Position numbers and translations under genes: made by a program. Under the pieces are notes generated by a model that saw only the letters and a program-made list of their open reading frames with translations, was not told where the DNA came from and searched no databases. Shown here in pieces: positions 25,130-36,996 of a DNA stretch of 64,000 nucleotides; within the stretch, counting starts at the first letter, position 1, and each line of letters starts with the position of its first letter. Origin of the DNA: Physcia stellaris (Eukaryota; Ascomycota; Lecanoromycetes; Caliciales; Physciaceae); contig JABSSW010000059.1 of NCBI GenBank assembly GCA_018902385.1, forward strand, positions 1 through 64,000, given 5' to 3'.

Positions 25130-27643
25130 ATGGCTACTGTGGACTGTAAGCAAGTGGATCAGGCTACCTCCCTATCGGAGCGAGTCGAGCACCAATTCAG
25201 GACAGATTCCCTCCCTATGACCAGCTTTGGCGCCACGCCATATCCCTTCATTCTTCTGGATCCCAATCCCGATGCCAAGCGGGGAAAGGTATGCATCCAT
25301 TCAGCAGAGGAACAAAAAGTAGTATATGAAGCAGAGGAAAATCGCTTCATCTATTCAGCAGAGCAGCAAGAAAGAGTACATGGATTCTTTTGTGGCAAGC
25401 TATATAATGCAGTCGTCGAATCGGAAGACTACTGGTCCCGTCTTGACAGTATATTTTCACAGATCCTTCGATGCAATTTTAACCCCTGGGCTGGCGAGGC
25501 TCTTCCGGCTTGGCATAATATTCGTGTAAGGGCGCTACCTGATCCGCACCGTGAGCCAGCATATGAGACAGGGTTTTCCAGCATGCACAAGATTGTTGCC
25601 GAGACATCTCATCTACTCAGCCGCCTCCCGACGTCGCCTGTGGAGCTTCCAGACGCTTCCCTATTCCCTGGCTCGACATCTGCGCATGGAAGCTGCCCAG
25701 GTAATACCGCGGGCTGGCAAAACCTGGATGCCGTGTCGCTTGTCAGTACGAACGTGATCCGAGTGGCTCTTATGATCACCTTGGATGACGGGCAGGAACC
25801 AACTCATTGCGTGAAGGAGTTCATTGATCGAGTCGCGGAGCTTTTGTCTACTGCATCTCGACTAGCCGCTTTGGCTGTTTCCAGCGATGAGAAGAGAAGT
25901 TGGTTCTTGATCCGCGCCTTTTTGTGGGCCTCCTGGCAACGCAGTATCATGCTTTATTTCTATGGACTTGTCTGTCATGATGTACTCGACGGTTTCATGA
26001 GCGAAAAGCCTGATATTCTTAATTTCAAGATCTTCAACCCGATCGCCGGCATGTCAATCCAGCAAATGTCAAAGAAGTTCGCAGCAACAGAGAAGCCGAC
26101 ATATATGTGCGGATGGGCTTTTGAGCTCATACGTTCGAGTCAATCTGCTATTGCGCTTGACTTCAGGAATTTCTTTCGACGTTTTGCGGTCGCATTTGTT
26201 GATCGAGATGGCCGTTGCATCTCTGATCCCCAATCATCCTGCAAAGGGGAAGAGCCTGGTAGCTGTCAAAGATTCAGAGGTCTGAAAATTCGGGATCAAT
26301 CTGCGCATCACAATTGCTCCGGCGGATGCGAAAGATTGACATGGGACAGAAACTCCTATATCTCTGTGCACGGCGGAAGAGCTGTAGATTGTGAAGATAC
26401 AGAGCATACCCTAATTTACCGTCAAGCAACTAGTGAGACTCTTGCAGTCTCGCACGTCTGGAGCCATGGCCAAGGCGGACGCCCTGAGGTGGGTCATGGC
26501 ATGAACCATTGTCTTCATCAACGTTATTCGTCTATCGCAAGGTCTTTAGACTGCCACTCTTATTGGATGGATACTGCTTGTATTCCTGAAGATCACAATC
26601 TTCGTCGAGAAGCGATATCGAAAATCAATGAAGTCTTCGAGAATAGCAAAGCTACCCTAGTTTGCGATCGAGATCTCATGAGCATCGATGCGACGAATCT
26701 CTCTGTGGAGATTTGTGAGACAATAATAGTGACTGTTATGGTGTGTGATTGGAATCTGAGGGCATGGACATTCTTGGAAGCTGTCAGAGGAAGACACAAT
26801 ATTTACATTTTGTGCAAAGATCAGAGAATCATCTCACTCAGAGAAGTAGCCTCCATTGCAATTCGTCACGCGAGTCTTGATATCGTCTTGCTGTTGCTCA
26901 ATGCAACCCATTTGCTGCCAAAATCTTCGCGGCGACGTGTCTTACCCTATTTAAACCTTGAAACTGCTGGCTGTCTGCTCAGTCACCGAGAAGCTTCCAG
27001 ACCTGGCGACAATATTGTCATCTGGAATCTTTTACTCGGCAATGAGTTTTCCGACAATGCCAAAGCATTCTGGAAAGGCAAAGAAGGGCAAAATTTACAA
27101 ACCAGCTTCCTTTTCTCAAGTGCGCCACGCCTGAAAACCCGGACGCTCCGATGGGCGCCGAGTTCACCCACTGCAGAGCTTTTGACAGACAAATCAGATG
27201 GCTCTAAATATCGGCTGCTTGCGACGGTCGGCAGGAACAGTACGAGGTGCAGAATCACAAAAGATGGACTTGATTCTGAATGGCGCATGTACACATTTGG
27301 TGGAGGGTTTAAATGCTTCAAATTGATGTCTTACCTATACCGACTCCACACGGTTCCAGAAGAATTAAGATACCAGAACAATCTTCACTACATCCGTCAA
27401 ACATATCTAAGAGGTTATGATTATGGAGCTCTTCTCCGGCCGACGGGTGATGCTTGGGATCCTATTGATTACCGCAGCAATGCTGGCAGGATCATTGTTG
27501 CTGTTTGTGGTGCTAAGGAGAGACGATCATGGACTGGTGAAAGAGATAATCGATCTTTCTGGACATGGCGTGGAATCTATGAGTGGGATGACACAGAGCG
27601 TCTTCCCAAGTTTACCCCGCGTCATAGAATCTGGATTGTCTAA
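25130..27643 (+). CDS. HET-domain (heterokaryon incompatibility type) protein
   Basis: Single exon, 837 aa, ATG at 25130; the frame extends upstream to 25037 but without an ATG. The HET domain lies at about residues 435-550, with AVSHVWSHGQGG, then YWMDTACIPED, then AISKINEVF, ATLVCDRDLM and WNLRAWTFLEA, the usual order of conserved motifs. Cys-rich stretches precede it (CSGGCERLTWDR). The N-terminal 400 and C-terminal 290 residues are family-specific. HET domains trigger cell death after non-self recognition in filamentous fungi; whether this one does is unknown. The gene sits 460 bp from a decayed LINE, yet shows no stops or RIP-like base bias. Confidence 0.88.
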   Translation: MATVDCKQVDQATSLSERVEHQFRTDSLPMTSFGATPYPFILLDPNPDAKRGKVCIHSAEEQKVVYEAEENRFIYSAEQQERVHGFFCGKLYNAVVESEDYWSRLDSIFSQILRCNFNPWAGEALPAWHNIRVRALPDPHREPAYETGFSSMHKIVAETSHLLSRLPTSPVELPDASLFPGSTSAHGSCPGNTAGWQNLDAVSLVSTNVIRVALMITLDDGQEPTHCVKEFIDRVAELLSTASRLAALAVSSDEKRSWFLIRAFLWASWQRSIMLYFYGLVCHDVLDGFMSEKPDILNFKIFNPIAGMSIQQMSKKFAATEKPTYMCGWAFELIRSSQSAIALDFRNFFRRFAVAFVDRDGRCISDPQSSCKGEEPGSCQRFRGLKIRDQSAHHNCSGGCERLTWDRNSYISVHGGRAVDCEDTEHTLIYRQATSETLAVSHVWSHGQGGRPEVGHGMNHCLHQRYSSIARSLDCHSYWMDTACIPEDHNLRREAISKINEVFENSKATLVCDRDLMSIDATNLSVEICETIIVTVMVCDWNLRAWTFLEAVRGRHNIYILCKDQRIISLREVASIAIRHASLDIVLLLLNATHLLPKSSRRRVLPYLNLETAGCLLSHREASRPGDNIVIWNLLLGNEFSDNAKAFWKGKEGQNLQTSFLFSSAPRLKTRTLRWAPSSPTAELLTDKSDGSKYRLLATVGRNSTRCRITKDGLDSEWRMYTFGGGFKCFKLMSYLYRLHTVPEELRYQNNLHYIRQTYLRGYDYGALLRPTGDAWDPIDYRSNAGRIIVAVCGAKERRSWTGERDNRSFWTWRGIYEWDDTERLPKFTPRHRIWIV

Positions 27644-28590
27644 GGGAAAACCGTATAGCGCTTGTTAGTTGAGAGTGCATAATATGTTTCTTTTTCGGTC
27701 ACAGTTCTAGGCGATCCTTAGTAGAATCCGAACTATCAAATCTGCAAATATCTCGTTAATGTTGATACTGATTCAGATTAGCAATAAGCTGCTACTCGCA
27801 GCGATCTTGTGAAGTTCCGACCTTGCGCGGTGAAATTTCCAACGTTGGGATACCCAAGTATAATTTCCCTAAAGTAATGACTCTTATTCTGCGATGACTT
27901 TCGTCGATTATCGTGCAAACAACTGTTACTGTTTGGAGATATCCAAATTATTGTTCTCCAGGCTGAAGACTTTATCTTAATCCTCACGTATTCAGGCGTA
28001 GACGAAATGTCAGCAAAAACCACATTTTGCAAGAGAGCCCGGTTAATGCCCCTGAAGGCTGCTGAATAGAGACTTTGATGATTGGCCCGGCCAGTGAATA
28101 TCGCCTATGCAAGAAATCACCCACAACAGAAGCTCTGCTGAGCAGTAGCATCGCCGACTAACTTCCCTCCCTACGAGCGCGACCGAATTATGAGATTGAT
28201 ATGTACATGAAAGGACTTTCCAGAAGCGGATAAACTGAAAACAAAAGATTTTGAAAATGAAAAACAGAAAGAAAAAAACAATGGGCGGCCGTCTGCAATA
28301 TAACGAGCAGGAAATTTGAACACATTCTCTGGCGATTGAGTTTTCACGCATCTTTTCTGCATCAGCATTCCTGTCCAGCAGGCCGAGCTTCAGCCCAGTT
28401 GCTATGTGTGCATGATGACTCCAAGATCCAAGCAGATATAGCTCCACGCTGCGAATATAGCTCCACGATCCTCTGAATTATATCTTCTCTTCAAGATCCC
28501 CCCGTGCTTGAGCCAGACCGTTATCGTGTATCCACTATGCTACTGAAAGGTAGTTAGCGATGACAATGTCTGTCACGGAATTCCGAGTAT
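27644..28590. other. Intergenic, no supported gene
   Basis: Normal composition with short antisense frames of up to 134 codons at 28043-28447 that lack any recognisable domain or codon signal. Nothing else seen. Confidence 0.4.
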
Positions 28591-28885
28591 TGTTTATGGA
28601 ATCGCCCACTTTCCAGACTCGGGTAATCGGGTAATCATTAGGCAAAAGACATGAGCCGAGACTAGAACATGGGAAAAGCCATGCTGTATAGACTCGGCAT
28701 TATTCATAGAACCATCGCCTTTCTAAACTCGGGTAATCGCGTAATGATTAGGCAGAAAAAGACCAGAGAATGGAAGATACTATAAGGTATGGGATAACTG
28801 ATGTCGAGAATTAAGGCGTCTTCAGTTGTTAGTCTGGAAACGCGTCCTTTCCGAAGTCGGGTAAGCACAGAATCATTCTTCAATG
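28591..28885. repeat. Degenerate tandem repeat, three units
   Basis: Three diverged units of about 100-140 bp share the pattern ATCGCC..CTTTC...ACTCGGGTAATCG.GTAAT.ATTAGGCA, near 28601-28648, 28705-28760 and 28840-28880. The third is much decayed. It is not coding in a consistent frame. Confidence 0.5.
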
Positions 28886-28972
28886 TAGTGTGACTCCAGA
28901 GGGGAATTCTTGAATTCAAGTCACAGCCGGATCCAGGTGTATGCGAGTGAAGATAAACCACAGCTAATGAAG

Positions 28973-29634
28973 TCATTTCGACGCTGTTCGAATAGAGGAT
29001 TTACACGTACCAGTCATGTAGTATATCATGGCGTAATCAATGACATTACGGGCTGCTGTTAATGCCAGCTGTGCATCCGTCTTATCCTTGACGGGCATGG
29101 CAAATATGTCGTGGAACGTCGTCAGGGCCCTGGTTGCAATGTCCCATTTGGAGCTAGTAGGCATGCCAGTGTAAGCACGAAGAGTAAGGTGATATACATA
29201 CACTGTTGTTTTCACTTGAGGTGCCAGGCTCTCATTGTTCCTCAAGAAACGTTCGTCCGCAAGGGTGGACTCTTTGGCCTATTAAATTGTTAGCCCGACT
29301 TTTTGCCAGGAATCGGAGTACGGTGCAACTTACATATTGTCATACTATGTAAGGAGGGGGCGAACCTCCTCCGGTCCACTCTAATAAAGAATGCCGCCTG
29401 AGTAAGATCGGGTGATTGGGTTGATGCTTTGAGCTCCGGGAAGGAGTCTGCAAGATTGTATGCATTGATTGCTTCTGGCTTGGAGTCATAAGGGAAGGCT
29501 CAAACGCTGTATTTCTGTTAGGGTATCGGCACAATCTGTCATACTGTACTTACTTGTCTTGGCTCTATGTTGGAGAGGCTCATGATCTGCAGCTGAATCC
29601 GCAGCGAGCTTACTAGGATCTGCCATGGTAGGTG
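28973..29634 (-). CDS. Hypothetical multi-exon gene or gene remnant
   Basis: A coding-like segment on the minus strand. The first exon starts ATG near 29626 (MADPSKLAADSAADHEPLQH) and ends at a GTAAGT near 29552. A second exon-like stretch includes AYNLADSFPELKAS and VDRRRFAPSLHS (about 29350-29460) and ends at GTAAGT. A third runs from a TTTAATAG acceptor near 29285 through AKESTLADERFLRNN and KDKTDAQLALTAARNVIDYA to a stop near 28973. I could not join exons 2 and 3 in a consistent phase, so a frameshift or missed exon is likely. No family recognised. Confidence 0.4.
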
Positions 29635-29982
29635 CTGTAGCTTCGAGAAACTCGGTAATTCTCGTAATTTCCAGTCTGAAAGGTGATTTCAAGATGTAGT
29701 ACAATGGGTGAGGTTCTGTGAATGGTGAAGGAATTGATGGAAGTCGATGTGGAAGGTGGAGCAACTTGATGGAAGAGGAATGTTGAAGAAGAAGAACGAA
29801 GAACAGAAGGGTGGGAGACAAGCAGCGGGAAACAGGGCGGCTTGAAATACACTTGTTCCTACCATTTCTACTCATTTTAGTGTAGTCATCGTAAGTGAGC
29901 ACCTTGAGTAATAAAGACAGCTACTTACTGGCATCATCATAGAAGCCGAAAGTTCGGTCTTTCATTGTTCATCCTAGTGAAA

Positions 29983-30650
29983 ATGCCTCGCAAAAGCAAA
30001 CGTGGAGCGGTAATGTGCTCTTCCCGTATCATGATGATGCTTGTCTGCTAATACAGTACAGTCAGCGAATACTCCCTTCATCAACTGTCCAAGCATTTTT
30101 GGTTACCCAGCAACTTATCCTCGGACCATTTGCCTGAGAGGTCTCGGTCTCTCGGCAGTGCATTTCCGACAAAATACCTGAGAGGTATCACAGCTCATCC
30201 TCCAACAAAGTCTCTGAAAGTTCTCAATTACCCAGCAGCTCGTTTTCCCATACAACTTCCGAGAGGCCTTCGTTTCCCATAAACGCGTCTTCCGAACATA
30301 TATATGCGGAGTCTCAGTTACCCTACAGCCCAGATTCCCGCTATGAGGTTTCAATTTCCTCACCTGAACCGCCTACTCTGCTTGGTGGGGACCTTCGCTC
30401 CAGCGATGCATCTGATAGAGGTACGTTCAACGCTCTATTCCCCATCACGCATATACAACAGTCCGTGCTGATATTTGCTGAAGTCTTTACAGATGATGCA
30501 CCCTCGTTTCCACTTCTGAATTCCTCTGATCAAGCTTCTTTTCGGCCACCCATATTTGGTCAACGTCGGCACGAAGCGAGTCTCTCTCCCAACCTCCGCC
30601 TTTTTTCTCGGCTCTACCAATCACCTAGCCCCGAATTTTTCACACATTGA
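29983..30650 (+). pseudogene. Ser/Pro-rich hypothetical gene with a frame change
   Basis: Starts MPRKSKRGA at about 29983. A possible intron with GTAATG donor and TACAG acceptor follows (about 30009-30060), then SEYSLHQLSKHFWLPSNL. The likely continuation (YHSSSSNKVSESSQLPSSSF to GGDLRSSDASDR) is in another frame. It is followed by an intron (GTACGT near 30421 to TTTACAG near 30491) and a last exon ending PSPEFFTH at 30648-30650. The region contains short internal repeats around TTACCCAGCA..T and CTGAGAGG. No domain. Confidence 0.35.
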
Positions 30651-30719
30651 AAAAGGGCACACTTCGTACGGTTCAGGGAGTATTTCATTGAGCGCTTTCT
30701 AGTCGGTTGTACTAAAATA

Positions 30720-31473
30720 ATGAAAGGTCAAGATCTTCCAATCAATCTCGATGAACTGCCGGACTCGACATCCAGTCCCAGCTACACATCCAGCACAGAA
30801 GGGTCACGACGGGCTGAGAGCGCGCCCTGTGAGTACGTTGTATCTCGATGCTGTACTTACTATTGGATGTATAGAAGTCTCTTCCCTTCATCAAGATACG
30901 AGGGCTCTCGGCGATTAAATTCTACGAAATGAGAAACTACTTGCCAAGCCAGTCGACAGGACCTGTCGCGTCTGTGTTGCACTGCAAACTAAATATAAAA
31001 TGGTCGAATTCAAGGATGGCTCGAAAGGCAAGGTCAGGTTGGCCTTTCTCGAGGCTATTGTTCCATGACAGGTATTCCACTCGCCCCACGTATCCTCCAT
31101 TGTCGCTGATACTGGACCATCTCAGCCAAGCTTGGAACTGGACAATATCCGCCTACGTCCGCAGGCTTAAGGATGTTATGAAAGATATTGACAGCTATGA
31201 TGTTTGTTGTCTGGGTTTAATAAATATTGTATCGTGGAAGAGTCGTGTGAGGAGGCCGCTGGGCACAAGAAGAAAGACTATGTGCTATATCACTCACCCT
31301 GGATAGATTCAAGCGCTGTTAGAAGCATTGCCCACGATGAGAACGATGTCCCCTGCCTAGATCCTGAACGCTTAGCACTCCTCCCAATTGAGCCCTATCG
31401 ATTTATCACCCAGCGACGCTCAGTCGTGACCCTTGGCGATTGGGCGATGCGTGAGTTTCTAGAGCTTCAATGA
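30720..31473 (+). pseudogene. Hypothetical gene pieces, frame interrupted
   Basis: Coding-like blocks in several frames: MKGQDLPINLDELPDSTSSP from 30720; VDRTCRVCVALQTKYKM at about 30950-31005; and an open C-terminal block at about 31205-31473 containing KKKDYVLYHSPWIDSSAVRS and ending AMREFLELQ. Candidate splice sites exist (GTGAGT near 30830), but joins hit stops. Probably one multi-exon gene, either with introns I could not resolve or decayed. The family is not recognised. Confidence 0.35.
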
Positions 31474-32010
31474 CGACAAAAATCACAATCAAAGCTTGGG
31501 TAGGTGATCACTTCAAAAAGGGCGCCAACCTTTCAAAAGCCGCTCGAAGACCAGGCAGAGCATACGTTGCATAGAAGCAACACACAGCGGTTTCTGCCTT
31601 CATTTGACCCGACTGCTTCGGTCTTCAAGATACAATGAAACAACCTCGCAAGACTTACATCCTATTACAGTCTCTTCGGAATAATCATCGTGCGCTGTGC
31701 GCCATCTTCCAAAGAAAGAAATACCATGGGAAAGAATTGAGACAACAAAAAGAAAGTGTGCTGAAGCTCTATTCACAAGGAAACACAATCAGACTCACAT
31801 ATCAAATCTCCTACTCGCACCAATCCCATCAGGTATACGGAGGGAGGGGGTTTACCAAGGCTCCCCTCAGGCCGGACCGAGAAACTCGGAAGTCCAGATC
31901 CAGTAAATTCAGCGAGATAAGAGACTTTGATTGTTTTATCATTGTGTTGTGTTGTACTATGCTGTATTAGTGAAGTAGTTAGTGGGACATCAAACGAGGG
32001 AGGTGTGTTA
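31474..32010. other. Intergenic, no supported gene
   Basis: Short unsupported frames only. The part from about 31830 may be the body of the tRNA-related repeat described at 31985-32150, because it runs on without a composition break. Confidence 0.35.
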
Positions 32011-32150
32011 TACCTACCTTATTAAGTTGTGGAAAGGAAGGAGGAAAGTCGAAAACTGTTGAAGAAGGTCAGCACGGGATTTGAACGCGCGGATAGAGCT
32101 TCGCGTGCTAATGGAGTCGGGAGTGAGACCACTGGGCTAGGAGGGGGGAG
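31985..32150 (-). repeat. tRNA-related (SINE-like) sequence
   Basis: On the minus strand, TAGCCCAGTGG (32129-32139) matches a tRNA A box and GCGTTCAAATCCCG (32075-32088) a B box, about 50 bp apart as in tRNA-Leu or tRNA-Ser. A partial T-stem can be drawn around the B box. No 7-bp acceptor stem forms between the expected ends, so it is not a working tRNA gene. Such a head followed by unrelated sequence is typical of a SINE. The 3' boundary is not defined. Confidence 0.45.
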
Positions 32151-33354
32151 ATATGAGGTGATAACAGCTAATTCGGTTATAACTCGGCTTGGTAAATTCC
32201 TTGCGTTTTTCGTTTGGGCATGCTCATTTTACGAATTCGGACGCTCTGAACTCTGGACTCTGGAATGATTATCAGCACTTTATCGGATTAGCAAGAATCT
32301 CAGTTGGGCATGCAAATTTTCCATACTGGTTCGTGAACCCGCTGAGCATGACCAGCAACCCTATAATTACTACCTGGCATGTATTAGTTCTCGGACGTGA
32401 CCATCCTGAGAGCCAGAGATCTCAAGAATTTAGTCGAAAATAGTCATCCAAGATATACCAAGCTGGTTAAGATCTGTTCTTCATACCTGACCCATAATCA
32501 AGCAAAGCCACCCGTGTCTCACTCATTGTATCAAGGCCACCTCGATCCATGACGATCATGCGTTGGCACGGTCAATTGAACTTGATATCGAACCCATCAT
32601 GAAGCAGTCATGAAGCATTGAGAAATTCAACTTGTTTAAGGACGACCCAGTGCATGTCCTGTCTGTCTCCAATGTCTGCACCGTGGAGTCAAGTATGCAC
32701 AGAAGCGAACAATGCTTCAAGCCTCCGAGATACTGCTCGTTACATTATCATCGACAGTCCGCATATCTGCATTCCTCAAGGTTGAACGTCCATAGACCAG
32801 CCTCTAGAATATAAGTGGCGACTGAGCGTTTCCGCGGGACTGGATGTTGAGTTAGATCTGGTCATGTGGGAAAAGAGGGTCTTGATTGGTGAAAAGCCTC
32901 TTGTCCAAAACCTGTTAGTACTCAGTTTTGAAGCAATGACGCTTCACGCCGCCGTAAAAGCTAGAATAAATGAATCTCGCGTTGCGGTCGCGCCCCCTAA
33001 ACATCCTGCCTCCGAGCTCGTACGTCAGGTCAAGACTTGTGCTCGGCATTATTGTCCCTTAAGTCACGTATGCTTCACTTGCACTTTTCCTTCGAATCAA
33101 CTAGATACTTATCATCTGGAATTGGTCCGGCTGAGTCTTCCTATTCGAGGGTTGTACTCTGCAGCCTTATCCCCCACAGAGAGACTGGCATTGCCAAGCT
33201 CTGAAACCCAGACGGTTCTCTATGCCATTAGCTTTAGTATGGTAATCGACGCATGCGTCGAACTTCTCGTCATCATCTACCCAGATCAAACACCTATCAT
33301 CGATAGGCCTTAACGCCCCATTTCCACGCTCTCGCTATCCTCTTCAAACAATCG
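32151..33354. other. Intergenic, no supported gene
   Basis: A 149-codon open frame at 32864-33313 (plus) is the longest. It has no recognisable domain or neighbour support, so I do not call it a gene. Nothing else seen. Confidence 0.35.
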
Positions 33355-34466
33355 CTAGCTTGCATCGGCCTTGTCTATCTTCTCGATATCGCGTACAATC
33401 TTCACAAGCCGACAGCGGTTCTGCAACCCCAACGGTGCATCGCTAAATTCACCCCCTTGCCGAACCATTTGCTCAAATGTCGTCTTCTCGTCATCATCAA
33501 TTTCCAGTGACTCCAGACTCTTAGCCAACGCGTTCTCCAGAATGTTTGGTGTCCGGAGCTTCTGCGCCAGTGTCCTCCAGTCCCAGTGACCTTGTTTGTC
33601 TTTCTGGATACATGCCGCGCGGTCAAGATCCCAGATATAGTCAACTAAGGAGCCAGAGGCTAGATGGTCTCGCCAGAAGGATTGAGTGAGGGCTAGCTTG
33701 GAATACATGGTTTTGCTGCAGCGGCCAAGTCGAAGGGTCGCGGTGGCTCCGGCACGAAGGGTGATGAGTTGGATGATCTCGGTGGAGAGGTTTTCGAAAG
33801 CGGCGAGAGAAGGTAATGAAGTATCAGAGGGTTTGGCGACTTGTTGTGATGACTCCGGCAACAGAACAGTTTGAACAGGAGAAAGTTTATTCAGGATATA
33901 GGCAGTCAAGTTAGGGACATCAATTGGGTCCGTGCAGAGCCACTGGGGCGGCTTGATATATCAGCAAATCGATTTCCAATGGGCAGCGGTCGATGCAGAT
34001 GACATACGTCCCATTCTGATTCCCAACTCCAACCAGATCCATCAGTGAACCTTGCGGCGCCGTAGTACTGATGCTCCCACTCCAACTTATAGGAGCCGTA
34101 TTCGGTCGGATAGGGGTGAAATCTCTGAAACTTCTCTTCTCTATTTGGATCATCATATGGCCAGCTGGTGAGGCCGTCATGAAGCCGCAGAAGAGCCTCG
34201 TAATAGCCTTGAAGAGATGTATATGGCGCGTTGCATGATTTGTTGTGTTGACCGACCCGCCGCACAATTTCGATGCAAGCTTCGTGCAATGGGTAAAGAA
34301 CGGCACCGCGGGCGCTTTTCTGCAGGAGCCTCCATCGTTTCCCTTCCCAGCAGGAAAAGTCAGAACCGGTCGATTCCCTGCCTTGGATGAAGCAACTGCG
34401 AAATTCCGCGTCATGAGCAGGAGGTGATATGTCGAAAGGTGTACTGGAGGTTTCCGAACCACGGCT
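33355..34466 (-). CDS. F-box-like protein, 5' end unresolved
   Basis: Two well-supported exons: 34008 to about 34466, and 33355-33951. The intron 33952-34007 (GTATGT...AAG) joins GAC to CCG in phase. The 5' part has conserved-looking CWEGKRWRLLQKSARGAVLY and HEACIEIVRRVG. The 3' part contains an F-box-like segment ENLSTEIIQLITLRAG...LGRCSKTMYSKL, then DWRTLAQKL, ending KIDKADAS. F-box proteins recruit substrates to SCF ubiquitin ligases; the substrate cannot be told. The frame is closed by a TGA near 34469, so an upstream exon carrying the start is required; an acceptor GATGAAG lies there and a GTATGT donor at about 34555. Exact N-terminus unknown. Confidence 0.7.
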
Positions 34467-34559
34467 TCATCCACCCAAAAGTCTTTAGTTGGGTGATGGA
34501 TAACGAGGTAGATGGTGAGGAGAGACGGCCCAGTCGAGCTGGTCGAACAACATACCTAA

Positions 34560-35974
34560 ATGTGCATTTACCTATTACGCGAAAATCTGCTAAATACTTG
34601 TGGGAGTAAGCAAAATGAGAGGGTAGAGAAGGATTTGATGTTGCCGGTCTGTCTAACCTTTGTCTGTGATGCTGAACAGATGCTAACCCCCTCACTGCTA
34701 CCCTCGCTGACATCCCCGAAAGGGCAACCACAAATGGAGCAGTACACTATTGATCGTCCCATGACAAGGGATCACAGACGAGATTCCGAGATCACGATCC
34801 TTGTGCTTCAGATTATAGCTCGAATGAAATAACACAAAAGGGAGTGTGTTGAAGGTTGACAGAACTTAGGTACGCGATGTGTCCGCGGTGATGCCAAGCC
34901 TCACTCGATGACGTCCTAGAGTAAACAACGTGGTACCAACGTCGTACACACGAGGCATCCTGAAACTTGCGCCGCCACTTTAAGATCGACCTGAGTTTCC
35001 GTCCTCGCTCGGGTGCAGAGGGTTCCGAACAGTCTCGCACGGAAGCCTCCGAGGGCTATGCTCCGTTGTGTAATCCCAAGCACAGGGCACTTTATCCTGC
35101 CTCATGCTGTACGACCACGTTATTACATGGCACGGAAAGCTGAATTGTGGTGATTGTGTCCAGCCCCTTGGGGCTTGTATATCCCCTCTGTTGGTGTACT
35201 CCGCTCGTCCATTACAAGAACGCTTCTCAAACGCTGACATGAGCGCTGTGCGCCTTGTTCCGGTGGAAGCAGGATAAGCCTGATGACCATCGATGGGGGA
35301 TTTGCACCCAGACCAAATCATTGTGTTCAAGTTGTCAAGTTCATGTAAAGTTCAGGTGGGGGACTCACAGTCCACGAAAAACCGAACACACCGGAATGCA
35401 AGATAAGGATCTTACCCAAATGACAGCAGGTATCTTGCCACGAGAGAATGAAGTGACATACCGCTAGGCTGTGGTGTGCTACACTCAAGTTTCGTGATGA
35501 TGTGGCAATGGGTGAGTAGAACCCCAGGGGTGCGGAGATCGAAGCCTGCGCTTTTCGCGCTGCAGAATCTCGAATAGGTCAACGTCGTCAACTTTGACGG
35601 GCTTAAACAACGCCCCACCTCTTCTGCAGCCTGGTAATCTGCTGCCCTCTAGGTTCTAACATGCAGTGCTTGCAGCCTTGCCACATGCAACCTCAGATTC
35701 CCATTCGTCTCGTTTCACACACCGCGAGAATGTGGAGCCATTCACCGACGCCAACGCCTCGCATATGCTTGAAAGAAATTATTAGGAAGTCGTCACACGG
35801 CATTGTCCACGTTGAATCCAGTGATGGAGATGATTGATGAGGAAGGCATAGCCCCCGTCCGCAACATTGCTCCACGTATAAGAAGTCTGCTCAAGTACCA
35901 TATATGCTGCTTCTCGTCGATACCCTCTTCTCTATTCTCCCTAAGATCAATTTTCCCCAGAAATTGTGTCTGTC
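34560..35974. other. Intergenic, upstream of the secreted-protein gene
   Basis: No supported coding region. The last part before 35975 is CT-rich (ttctcgtcgataccctcttc), consistent with a fungal promoter or 5' leader. Confidence 0.4.
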
Positions 35975-36996
35975 ATGTGTCGCTATCCTTCCTGGTTTTT
36001 CTCTCTGTTGCTGCTTTCTTGGCCGCAAGCCAGCCAGTCTACTACCCAGGCCACCAGCACTAGCTCATTCTCCATTTATGCACAAGCATACAATCATTCC
36101 CTTTTTGACTCCTCTATTGTTCATTCAACCAAGTCGGCTTCGACTACCCGCAGAGTATCAAGCGATCTTATTGCAGCTAACGGGACCGTTGTTCCAGATG
36201 GGTCATCAATTGTTATGAGCAACCTTACATTCCCTTTACCGCCATCTACTACGGAAAGTATCACTAGCGTGGACAGTCAGACGACAAAATCGTCCCCGTT
36301 AATCGTTGAGACGAGTGAAACCTCGAATACTGGTAATGGTAGCCAGACCCCCAGCCCGACTGCTCCTACTTCTCATACTCTAACTGGCACTATTCCTACA
36401 AATCAGTCTGGATCAATTACCTCGAGGACCACCTCAACCTACATACTTGATGGGGTGACTTTCATAGGAAACCCAACATCTCTGGCAGTTGGAAGTACTA
36501 CGCTTACTCGAGGAGGCTCTCCTCTAACCAGCAATGGTCACACTTTCTTGATCCCTGCAACACCAACTGGTAGTGTCATCAATATTGATGGGAAACCGAC
36601 AACATTGCTTCTCCCATCAACACCAGCTTCGTCGCCCAGCAGCACCCCTAGTGGGTCTCCGAGCACGACAAGTGGTGCCGGTGAGAGCCTTGGACCTGTT
36701 GGCTCAATCACCCTTAGTGATGCTAGCACCACCGTGACCTATAATGAAGTAGTGCTCACCAAATATAGCACCATTCAAGGCGCCCAATAGTGCACTAAAC
36801 TACTTTGCACTATCGGTGCACCACGGTTTCGAGCTCGAATAGTGCGTATAGTTTGGGCCATCTATCGCACCATACTAATTAGTATAGTACAGTAAAAAGG
36901 TGGTAGTTTTGGTGTGTACTAGTAGTATGTGTGGTGCAGATGTATTAAATATTCTTCAACTCTACGAAATGTTCGAATGGTTCAATTCTGAAAGGG

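Noticed and set aside
28043-28447. 134-codon minus-strand frame
   Set aside because: Low-complexity Phe/Ser-rich translation of AT-rich sequence; no family resemblance.
32070-32150. Functional tRNA gene on the minus strand
   Set aside because: A and B boxes are present but no acceptor stem can be formed.
32864-33313. 149-codon plus-strand frame
   Set aside because: No domain, no splice or neighbour support; begins mid-sequence without promoter-like context.
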